Positions 1 to 4,989 of a DNA stretch of 6,219 bases are shown piece after piece. Each line of letters opens with the position of its first letter. The stretch's first letter is position 1. This stretch comes from Thermodesulfobacteriota bacterium (lineage in GTDB: Bacteria; Desulfobacterota; Desulfobacteria; Desulfobacterales; RPRI01), in assembly GCA_030836965.1 (NCBI GenBank), contig JAUPLM010000054.1, forward strand, positions 1 through 6,219. Direction: 5' to 3'. Below the pieces are notes generated by a model. It was given only the letters and a program-made list of their open reading frames with translations, was not told the DNA's origin and did no database searches. A program made the position numbers and the translations under genes.

Positions 1-93
1 CGAAATACTTTCGTGTATTCCTGCGGTTAAAATATTCGCCTTCCTTGTACTTGGACAAAATTGGGCGTTCTTCAGAGGTCTCAATATGACGGC
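1..93. other. Non-coding or uncertain edge segment downstream of the arfB-like gene
   Basis: No gene can be called here. On the minus strand the frame that follows the arfB-like TAA stop stays open for 31 codons to the window edge, and one plus-strand frame is also open from the edge into the arfB-like gene. Both stretches are too short to judge and I do not recognise either product. A weak hairpin can be drawn at about 2-20, where GAATAC-type arms surround a 6-nt loop with one bulged base. No T-run follows it inside the window, so it is not called a terminator. Confidence 0.3.
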
Positions 94-519
94 TTATTCT
101 TCCGTGTGCAGAGTGGGCTTTCTTATCTTTTTTATGCCGCTCCGGCGCCGTTTTGATTCAAGGCGTTTAATTTCCGAATTGCGGGAAGGTCTTGTTTTTA
201 TGCGGGGCTTCTCACCTTCAGCGGCTTTTCGTATCATTTCAACAAGGCGGCTTATGGCATCTTTCCGGTTTTTGTTCTGATCCCTGAATCTGCGGGCGGT
301 TATCATTAAAACGCCATCCGATGAAACTCTTTTTCCTCCTGTAAGTTTAAGCCGCCTGCTTACTTCATCCGGAAGAGAAGGGGAGTTTTTTATGTCGAAA
401 CGAAGCCGGACCGCGGAAGCTACTTTATTGACATTCTGGCCCCCCGGCCCGGAAGAAAGAATAAACTCCTCCTTGATTTCATCTTCGCGTATCGATATCC
501 GGTCTGTAATATAAATCAT
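94..519 (-). CDS. arfB: ArfB/YaeJ-type ribosome-rescue peptidyl-tRNA hydrolase
   Basis: This protein is predicted to release the peptide from ribosomes stalled on mRNAs that lack a stop codon. It would hydrolyse peptidyl-tRNA in the peptidyl transferase centre while a basic tail occupies the empty mRNA channel. Visible support: 141 residues, matching the about 140 of E. coli ArfB, and the release-factor signature SSGPGGQNVNK at residues 22-32 with the catalytic GGQ at 26-28. The body is short, with no codon-recognition domain as in RF1/RF2. The C-terminal tail from about residue 103 is rich in Lys and Arg (KPRIKTRPSRNSEIKRL and onward), typical of ArfB. The ATG start overlaps the TGA stop of the upstream NlpC/P60 gene (ATGA), and no clear Shine-Dalgarno precedes it, so translational coupling is likely. 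The related mitochondrial ICT1 is the same family. A different release-factor-like protein is unlikely given the size and tail. Confidence 0.93.
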   Translation of the reverse strand: MIYITDRISIREDEIKEEFILSSGPGGQNVNKVASAVRLRFDIKNSPSLPDEVSRRLKLTGGKRVSSDGVLMITARRFRDQNKNRKDAISRLVEMIRKAAEGEKPRIKTRPSRNSEIKRLESKRRRSGIKKIRKPTLHTEE

Positions 520-1007
520 GGCAGGATGCGTCTCGATGTCCAGTAGTATTTATTCCAGTAAGGGTCGTCAATGCTTGAAATTGTAACACCTTTCCGGCTC
601 GATGTATGGGCAAATTCACCGTTACTGAGATATATCCCGACATGCCTTTTTATTTTAGGCGGCCTGAAGAAAACCAGGTCACCCGGTTTAAGCTCATTTT
701 TATCAACAGGAACGCCGGTGGAAACCTGTTTTTCCGTATCGCGTGGAAGCGTAATTTGGAAAAGATTCCCATACACGCTCATGACGAATCCCGAACAATC
801 GGTTCCGGATGAACTTGTTCCGCCCATGCGGTGCGGGGTATCCGCCCATAATTTCACTTCTTCCCGCAGCATCTGCTCCACATCGATCTTATATGTCTCT
901 GAAAGATCCGGTCCTTTCTGATAGCTTGGCGCGCATCCTGTAATGAGTAAAAATATAATTACGGCCGCTGATATAATACTTATGTGAAGATCAATATATT
1001 TACGCAT
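516..1007 (-). CDS. NlpC/P60 family lipoprotein, MepS/Spr-like murein endopeptidase
   Basis: Predicted outer- or inner-membrane-anchored peptidase that cleaves peptide cross-bridges of peptidoglycan. From the ATG chosen here the protein has 163 residues. A basic start (MRKYIDLH) and a hydrophobic stretch at about 9-22 precede a lipobox LITGC with the lipidated Cys at 25. The catalytic motif is TDCSGF, with Cys71, His122 in RHVGIY and His134 in FAHTSS. Spacings of 51 and 12 residues match Cys68-His119-His131 of E. coli MepS. The frame stays open upstream to a TTG at 1097, adding 30 residues. I reject that start because it would bury the signal peptide, and most of the extension is a 51-bp repeat also found at 3240-3290. 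No strong Shine-Dalgarno is visible before any candidate start. The gene ends in a 4-bp overlap with the arfB-like gene. Confidence 0.88.
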   Translation of the reverse strand: MRKYIDLHISIISAAVIIFLLITGCAPSYQKGPDLSETYKIDVEQMLREEVKLWADTPHRMGGTSSSGTDCSGFVMSVYGNLFQITLPRDTEKQVSTGVPVDKNELKPGDLVFFRPPKIKRHVGIYLSNGEFAHTSSRKGVTISSIDDPYWNKYYWTSRRILP

Positions 1008-1042
1008 TAATTCGCTGATTTGTTTTTCATAAGTATTGAAGA

Positions 1043-1093
1043 TCTCCGCCGCCGGTCCGTCCGCCATACCGATCTGCAGGAACTCAGGCAGGG
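1043..1093 (-). repeat. 51-bp repeat, copy A (inverted relative to copy B)
   Basis: Read on the minus strand, this segment matches 3240-3290 of the plus strand at 41 of 51 positions without gaps. The best core is TGGCGGACGGA, and both copies end in GCGGCGGAGA. It lies just upstream of the lipoprotein start, in the probable 5' leader of that gene. The two copies flank the CoA-transferase/GNAT fusion gene as inverted repeats about 2.2 kb apart. The function is unknown. Weaker similarity may continue outward after a gap, around GCGAATTAATGC here and GCGTTAATGC in copy B. Confidence 0.6.
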
Positions 1094-1139
1094 TCAACGT
1101 ATGCTGTTTCGGTTCAGATTATTATGATAAATGATGTTT

Positions 1140-1168
1140 TGTATAAACGATTCCAATTTAATAGTAAA
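1140..1168 (-). promoter_or_regulatory. Possible sigma-70 promoter for the NlpC/P60-arfB pair
   Basis: On the minus strand, TTTACT (1163-1168) and TATACA (1140-1145) are separated by 17 bp, each matching 4 of 6 consensus bases. The predicted transcript would start near 1133 and carry a leader of about 125 nt, including repeat copy A, before the lipoprotein ATG at 1007. The -10 box overlaps one arm of the inverted repeat at 1142-1154, so a protein bound there could block it. AT-rich DNA yields such matches by chance, so this is tentative. Confidence 0.3.
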
Positions 1169-1208
1169 GTATAAAATAAGCTCAGGGCCTGCATGGATAT
1201 CGTTTATA
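1142..1208. repeat. Spaced inverted repeat between the fusion gene and the lipoprotein gene
   Basis: The left arm TATAAACGATTCC (1142-1154) is complementary to the right arm GGATATCGTTTATA (1195-1208), apart from one extra T. The outer 10 bp are a perfect match. The arms are separated by 40 bp of AT-rich sequence. The right arm begins about 10 bp beyond the stop codon of the 612-residue gene, and the left arm overlaps a candidate promoter for the lipoprotein gene. It could be a paired operator, a long-loop RNA structure at the 3' end of the upstream transcript, or the end of an old insertion. There is no T-run typical of an intrinsic terminator. Confidence 0.5.
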
Positions 1209-1218
1209 AAGTGTCCGG

Positions 1219-3057
1219 TCAGATAGTAAAATACATTGTTACTTCATATACTCCGTTTTCAAGATTGGCGGAGGTTCTGAGTCCGCCTTTTGAGAAAACT
1301 TTCATCATTTCGATGTTTGAGGAGAGAACATCCGCGGTAAATCCCTGCAACCCTTCTTCTTTAGCAAGACGTATAAGCGTTTGGTACATATATGTCGCTA
1401 TTCCGAGGTGCTGATATTTTTCGTCAACGATAAAGGCGATTTCCGCAAAGAGGTTCTGACGGTTTTTCAGATACCTTGCTTCTGCTATAATATGTTCATG
1501 GCCTTGTTCTTCAATTACTCCGACAACAGACATCGTCCTGCTGAAATCGATATTAACATACTCCTGCATTCTGGAATGGGGCATTGTCTTAACTGTTGAG
1601 AAATATCTGTAATAGACGGCTTCGTCGGAAAAACGATAGAAGAGCCGGCGCATCTCTTCTTCATCGGACGGTTTAATGGCTCTGAATTTTACTGTAATGC
1701 CATTTTTAAAAGTATTTTCAGTATTGATCCCGTCAGGACATAGATCCCCGCATCCGGGCAAAAAAATCTGGTCGTGATATATGATCCTTTCCTGCTTTGC
1801 CTGTTCGACGAGCTTCGGGCGGTCAGCGGGATGAGCTATATCGATCAGCGCCTGGGCCCTTTCACGCACAGTAAGGCCGCTGAGATGAGCCGCACCGTAT
1901 TCGGTAACAACAAGATCTACGGATTCTCTGAGACTGAATCTGTTATGCAGACTCCCTACCGATATTCTGATGTTCGGTTCGCCTATCCGGTTTCGGCTTG
2001 GAAGCGCAAAAATATTCCGTCCGCCTTCTGATATTTCAGCGCCAGTAAAAAAATCCATTGCTTCTCCCGGACCGGCTGCGACAGCTCCTTTACCGATATT
2101 GAGAGCGATAAGACCTGACAAATCAACTTTCCTTGCCTGAAAAACAGCAATAAACTTGGGGTTGCTTCCGATTTTTACAGGGTCAAACACTTTTTCTATA
2201 CTCTGGAATTCTACAAGGGGATTGCGGTTTAACCATGACATAAGCTCCGGCGTTCCAAGAGCATAAGAAGTAAGAGACTTTCCCTGCCAGATATCCTTGT
2301 TCCTGTTTGTGACGGCTCCGCTTTTCATAAGGTCCATGAGAGCGTCCGTGAAGAAAGGAGAATGTATTCCGAGGTTGCGCTTTTTGGAAAGATGACGGCT
2401 TAAAGCTTCAAACAGCGGCCCGATTGAAAAAGATATACAGCTTCCGTTTTCAATGACAGATGCGACATTGGCAGCGACCTTGTCAAATACCGCATCATCA
2501 TGCCAGCGGGGGAAATATATGGGCTCGTCAGTTGAATGAACCATCAGATCGAAATCTGAAACATGTACGAAGGTATCTCCGAAGGTTTCCGGGATATTTG
2601 TGTTTATTTCTCCGACTACAACAGATGCTTTTTCCATCGCCTCGCGGGCAACATCTATGGCTATTCCGAGACTGCAGTACCCTGATTTGTCCGGAGGCGA
2701 AACCTGAACGAAGGCTACATCTATCCGGACCCGTCCCGTTTTTATAAGGCGGGGAATTTTAGAAAAACGGCAGGGAATCAGATCAACTCTTCCGGCAGTA
2801 ATCGCTTCTCTTGCCGCCCAACCGGAATAAAAGGTTTTGAGGCGGAATTTTTGGGAATAAAGCTCTTTAATCGAAACCGTGTCACCGAGGCTTACAAGCT
2901 GTATCAGTTCGAGATCCTCCAGGTTTGGAGCGCTCGACGCCATCAGGTGCTTTACAAGCGTTCTTGGTTCAGCGGCTCCCGTCCCTATGAAGATGCTCAT
3001 TCCCGGTTCGATAATTTCAAGGGCCTTGCCCGGTAAAGCGATTTTCTTGTCCAGCAT
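1219..3057 (-). CDS. Acetyl-CoA hydrolase/transferase-like domain fused to a Pat-like GNAT acetyltransferase
   Basis: A 612-residue two-domain protein, probably cytoplasmic. Residues about 1-440 follow the acetyl-CoA hydrolase / 4-hydroxybutyrate CoA-transferase fold: FIGTGAAEPRTLV (22-35), VSPPDKSGYCSLG (119-131), GPGEAMDFFTGA (329-340) and TEYGAAHLSGLTVRERA (385-401). Residues about 455-612 are a GNAT domain resembling that of Pat lysine acetyltransferases: FRAIKPSDEEEMRRLFYRFS (458-477), AEIAFIV (538-544) and the acetyl-CoA-binding QHLGIA (549-554). Glu539 is a candidate general base by analogy with Pat. The family's active-site segment reads GIHSPFFTDA (230-239), where active CoA-transferases have HTE followed by a hydrophobic residue. 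Pro234 thus replaces the glutamate that forms the CoA thioester, so transferase activity is doubtful. I infer an acyl-CoA-sensing domain controlling the GNAT. Transcription appears to be monocistronic. The ATG start is supported by the Shine-Dalgarno just upstream. Confidence 0.88.
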   Translation of the reverse strand: MLDKKIALPGKALEIIEPGMSIFIGTGAAEPRTLVKHLMASSAPNLEDLELIQLVSLGDTVSIKELYSQKFRLKTFYSGWAAREAITAGRVDLIPCRFSKIPRLIKTGRVRIDVAFVQVSPPDKSGYCSLGIAIDVAREAMEKASVVVGEINTNIPETFGDTFVHVSDFDLMVHSTDEPIYFPRWHDDAVFDKVAANVASVIENGSCISFSIGPLFEALSRHLSKKRNLGIHSPFFTDALMDLMKSGAVTNRNKDIWQGKSLTSYALGTPELMSWLNRNPLVEFQSIEKVFDPVKIGSNPKFIAVFQARKVDLSGLIALNIGKGAVAAGPGEAMDFFTGAEISEGGRNIFALPSRNRIGEPNIRISVGSLHNRFSLRESVDLVVTEYGAAHLSGLTVRERAQALIDIAHPADRPKLVEQAKQERIIYHDQIFLPGCGDLCPDGINTENTFKNGITVKFRAIKPSDEEEMRRLFYRFSDEAVYYRYFSTVKTMPHSRMQEYVNIDFSRTMSVVGVIEEQGHEHIIAEARYLKNRQNLFAEIAFIVDEKYQHLGIATYMYQTLIRLAKEEGLQGFTADVLSSNIEMMKVFSKGGLRTSANLENGVYEVTMYFTI

Positions 3058-3059
3058 CT

Positions 3060-3068
3060 GATCACCCT
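3060..3068 (-). promoter_or_regulatory. Ribosome binding site of the CoA-transferase/GNAT fusion gene
   Basis: On the minus strand AGGGTGATC lies 2 nt before the ATG at 3057. Its GGTGATC part is complementary to the extended 3' end of 16S rRNA, so the core pairing falls at a normal distance from the start codon. This supports the chosen start. Confidence 0.6.
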
Positions 3069-3155
3069 GCGATAATTGAATCTTCCCGGTTCAACCAGCG
3101 GGGAATACTGCCGTAAGGATTTTGTATTTGTTGTTTCAGGCTAAGGTAATTTAAG

Positions 3156-3191
3156 CCGGCAATTGTTGTGAAGTTTAAGAGAATTGGCCGG
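3156..3191. repeat. Imperfect inverted repeat upstream of the fusion gene
   Basis: CCGGCAATT (3156-3164) can pair with AATTGGCCGG (3182-3191) if one G is bulged, leaving a 17-nt spacer. It sits about 100 bp upstream of the fusion gene's start. It could be an operator or a hairpin in the opposing transcript. No T-run adjoins it, so a terminator is unlikely. Confidence 0.35.
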
Positions 3192-3202
3192 GACTGTCAA
3201 GG

Positions 3203-3307
3203 ATGAGTTTTCATATGGAAAAAAACAGAGGAGCGCATTCCCTGCCGGAGAGCCGGTCAATCGGTGTGGCGGACGGATCTGCGGCGGAGAATGCGTTAAT
3301 GCAATGA
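3203..3307 (+). CDS. Doubtful small ORF spanning repeat copy B
   Basis: An in-frame ATG at 3203, with a second at 3215, opens a frame of 34 or 30 codons that ends in TGA at 3305-3307. An AAGGATGAG at 3199-3207 could serve as ribosome binding site for the ATG at 3215, at a rather long spacing. The part LPESRSIGVADGSAAE is similar to LPEFLQIGMADGPAAE, the in-frame extension in front of the NlpC/P60 lipoprotein. Either this is a short peptide that exists in two relatives, or it is a repeat or decayed gene fragment that happens to be open. There is no signal peptide, membrane segment or known domain. I list it mainly because of the repeat. Confidence 0.15.
   Translation: MSFHMEKNRGAHSLPESRSIGVADGSAAENALMQ
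3240..3290 (+). repeat. 51-bp repeat, copy B
   Basis: Plus-strand counterpart of the segment at 1043-1093, identical at 41 of 51 positions without gaps. The outermost 10 bases, GCGGCGGAGA, are identical in both copies. Relative to copy A it is inverted, so the pair brackets the CoA-transferase/GNAT gene like divergent terminal inverted repeats. The interval contains no transposase. It lies between the 3' ends and 5' ends of neighbouring units and disrupts no recognisable gene. Confidence 0.6.
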
Positions 3308-3336
3308 TTTATATTTCGGGATGGATATCCTTTGAA

Positions 3337-3768
3337 TTAATTTTTTCTGTGCCGCTCCTTCCTGGAATTTTCAGAATATGAACCGATCTCTCTGAACCGC
3401 TCAATGCCCAGAATCTCTCTGACTCTTATCAAAAACCGGAGCCGTTCAAGAGCAATTGCCGATCGCGTTTTTTCCAGTGTGTTAAATTGTTCTATAACCG
3501 CAGCTTCATTTCCTGTCCTGCTTTCAAGAAGGTTGCGCAACTCAAAGCGATCTTTCATGATTGTGCTTCTAAGATCAATTATTCTGCGCGTGCTTTCAAC
3601 AAAAAGGGCATCTATCTTTTGAATCTCATTCTCATTCAGGCTGAGTTTTTTTGATATTGAAGAATCATGCCACCATTTTCCTCCGTGCACACCGTCTCTT
3701 CCGAAGGCATTGGAAGTCAGAGCGATAAGAATAATAAAAATACACAAAAATAGTTTTCTGATTATCAT
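3337..3768 (-). CDS. Spy/CpxP-like periplasmic protein (possible sensor or chaperone)
   Basis: A 143-residue exported protein. A signal peptide (residues 1-23, MIIRKLFLCIFIILIALTS then NAFG) is followed by GKWWHDSSISKKLSLNENEI (30-49). That Trp-Trp plus Leu-rich opening is typical of Spy/CpxP/ZraP-like proteins. The rest (45-127) is predicted helical and charged, with regular Leu and Arg, as expected for the hooked helical hairpin of this family. Members act as periplasmic chaperones or metal/envelope-stress sensors. Possible metal ligands include His28, His34 and His140, but no classical ligand set is evident. The gene is last in the sigma/anti-sigma operon: its ATG overlaps the anti-sigma stop (ATGA), with GGAGGG at 3777-3782 as ribosome binding site 8 nt upstream. 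I infer that it modulates the anti-sigma factor in the periplasm, like CnrX, or is an effector made in response. Confidence 0.8.
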   Translation of the reverse strand: MIIRKLFLCIFIILIALTSNAFGRDGVHGGKWWHDSSISKKLSLNENEIQKIDALFVESTRRIIDLRSTIMKDRFELRNLLESRTGNEAAVIEQFNTLEKTRSAIALERLRFLIRVREILGIERFREIGSYSENSRKERHRKN

Positions 3769-4304
3769 GACACTATCCCTCCATTTCTTGTTTCTGATAC
3801 CGTATTATTTCCGGATGACGGTAGAATAAAGTCGATGAAATTGTCATCATAATCCGGATCAGCATCTCCGTAAATATCCATATATTCGAGCGGAAGATCA
3901 TTTTCGGCAAGCGAGTCCATCTCCGTGTCAAATAAATCTTCTGAATAAATTTCGCTGACGTATGAACCGGTTTCCGTTGTAAATAAGTATTTCACGGAGT
4001 CGGAATGCAATGTAATTGTAAAAAAAAGAATTGTAATTGCCGCCGCGAGGGAAGTTCGCAGTCCGAAAACCGGAAACAGGTTCCTTTCCGGTTTTTTTAC
4101 ATAAGCGGTAAATCGTCTTTCCGGAGCCGGAACCGCCAGCTCAGCAATTCTCCCGAGCTGTTTGAGATCATTCTCAAAACTCCCGATGGCGGAACTGCAT
4201 ACGGAGCAATTTGAGAGGTGCTCCTTTTCGGCAACGGAAAGCAGCGCTTTGTCCGCAACCGCACTTATTATCCGATCCTCTGTAAGATGACCGTTATCCT
4301 TCAC
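3765..4304 (-). CDS. Transmembrane zinc-finger anti-sigma factor
   Basis: A 179-residue inner-membrane protein predicted to hold the ECF sigma factor encoded just upstream. The cytoplasmic N-terminus has the zinc-binding anti-sigma motif H-x3-C-x2-C as HLSNCSVC (His29, Cys33, Cys36). One membrane segment follows at about 84-99 (TSLAAAITILFFTITL). The C-terminal part (about 100-179) would be periplasmic and is strikingly acidic around 118-160, with many Asp and Glu. It has no recognisable domain and may be the contact site for the Spy-like protein or the target of regulated proteolysis. The start is GTG, overlapping the sigma gene's TGA (GTGA). AAGGAGAG at a good distance supports this start, and the stop overlaps the next gene by 4 bp. 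Release of sigma by proteolysis or by zinc-site chemistry cannot be decided from sequence. Confidence 0.87.
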   Translation of the reverse strand: MKDNGHLTEDRIISAVADKALLSVAEKEHLSNCSVCSSAIGSFENDLKQLGRIAELAVPAPERRFTAYVKKPERNLFPVFGLRTSLAAAITILFFTITLHSDSVKYLFTTETGSYVSEIYSEDLFDTEMDSLAENDLPLEYMDIYGDADPDYDDNFIDFILPSSGNNTVSETRNGGIVS

Positions 4305-4951
4305 GGCATACTCTCCTTCAATAGTCTTTTAACGGAATCATCATCGTTTAATTTTTTCAGAGCCCTGTAAAGATGAGTCTTTACCGTGCTTTCATTTTTA
4401 TCAAGAGCGACGGCGATTTCGTTTATTCCCAGATGGTCGAGAAATCTCAATAAAAAGACCTCTTTTTCAAGATTTGAAAGTCTGCTGAGAACATCTTCAA
4501 ACTGCTTCCAGAAATTTTGCCGCATTACATTATAAAGCGGATTCGCGTCCGGCCTGCCGTCAGGCTCCTTATCAGACTCTTCATCGTTTTTAATATTCCT
4601 GTCCGGTAAAATCCCGAACAGCGAAACAAACTGATTTTTTCTTTTAAAATCTTTGACCTTGTTCAGGGCTATTGAAAATAGCCAGCTTTTGAACTTTTCG
4701 GCGTCTTTCAGCCCATTAATGTTTTTAAAAGCCTGTGTAAAAATATCCTGGGTCAGGTCTTCCGCATCCATCCTGCATCTGGTCCGGTAATAGACCATCC
4801 TGAAAATTTTGTTATAATAAAGATCGGCCAGTTCGTTAATGGCGTGAATGCTTCCCGAAACGGCTTTTTGGACCAGTAAAACTGTTTGAGCTTCAAACGC
4901 TTTGCCGGCGCTGCCGGGGGTCGGATATCTGTTATCGGGGTCTTTTGACAT
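4301..4951 (-). CDS. ECF-type RNA polymerase sigma factor
   Basis: A 216-residue sigma-70 family protein of the extracytoplasmic-function group, which redirects RNA polymerase to a stress regulon. Region 2 spans about 24-107: AINELADLYYNKIFRMVYYR, then DAEDLTQDIFTQAF (62-75) and the -10 recognition segment KFKSWLFSIALNKVKDFKRK (86-105). A long charged linker (about 108-148) follows. Region 4 (about 149-205) contains the helix-turn-helix LGINEIAVALDKNESTVKTHLYRALKKL (174-201). No region 3 is present. Length is at the upper end for ECF factors because of the linker and a 20-residue N-terminal extension. An in-frame TAA 18 nt upstream makes the ATG at 4951 the first possible start, though the Shine-Dalgarno is weak. 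It overlaps its anti-sigma partner by 4 bp. It probably autoregulates the operon, but no promoter of its type was identified. Confidence 0.93.
   Translation of the reverse strand: MSKDPDNRYPTPGSAGKAFEAQTVLLVQKAVSGSIHAINELADLYYNKIFRMVYYRTRCRMDAEDLTQDIFTQAFKNINGLKDAEKFKSWLFSIALNKVKDFKRKNQFVSLFGILPDRNIKNDEESDKEPDGRPDANPLYNVMRQNFWKQFEDVLSRLSNLEKEVFLLRFLDHLGINEIAVALDKNESTVKTHLYRALKKLNDDDSVKRLLKESMP
4311..4318 (-). promoter_or_regulatory. Ribosome binding site supporting the GTG start of the anti-sigma gene
   Basis: Minus-strand AAGGAGAG lies inside the 3' end of the sigma gene, 6 nt before the GTG at 4304. No ATG occurs at a better position in this frame, so this site decides the start. Confidence 0.65.
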
Positions 4952-4989
4952 GCCCGATAATAACCGTTACCCCGGCATAAGTCCATATT

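Larger units (their letters stand above)
3058..3336. other. Intergenic region between the Spy-like gene and the fusion gene
   Basis: These 279 bp hold the Shine-Dalgarno of the fusion gene, a weak hairpin (3156-3191), repeat copy B (3240-3290) and a doubtful small plus-strand reading frame (3203-3307). I found no convincing sigma-70 or sigma-54 promoter for the fusion gene, and no intrinsic terminator for the operon that ends at 3337. Both signals must lie here if the two units are transcribed separately. Confidence 0.6.

Noticed and set aside
571..921. 116-codon plus-strand reading frame opposite the NlpC/P60 gene
   Set aside because: Antisense shadow of a gene with a catalytic Cys-His-His set and lipobox; no domain or start signal of its own.
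1008..1097. N-terminal extension of the NlpC/P60 protein from a TTG at 1097 or an ATG at 1067
   Set aside because: It would place 20-30 polar residues ahead of a good lipoprotein signal peptide, no Shine-Dalgarno supports it, and most of it is a repeat found elsewhere in the window.
1160..1218. Intrinsic terminator after the fusion gene around GCAGGCCCTGAGCTTATTTT
   Set aside because: A T-rich stretch is present, but the GC part cannot form a stem with a workable loop.
3156..3191. Intrinsic terminator for the sigma operon at the CCGGCAATT/AATTGGCCGG hairpin
   Set aside because: The stem is short with a bulge and a 17-nt loop, and no T-run follows on either strand.
3184..3381. 65-codon plus-strand reading frame
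   Set aside because: It has no recognisable domain or good ribosome binding site, runs into the 3' end of the opposing Spy-like gene, and uses a different frame from the one shared by the two repeat copies.
4753..4986. 77-codon minus-strand frame overlapping the sigma gene start
   Set aside because: It overlaps the sigma factor's conserved region 2 in another frame and encodes nothing recognisable; the sigma start is bounded by an in-frame stop just upstream.
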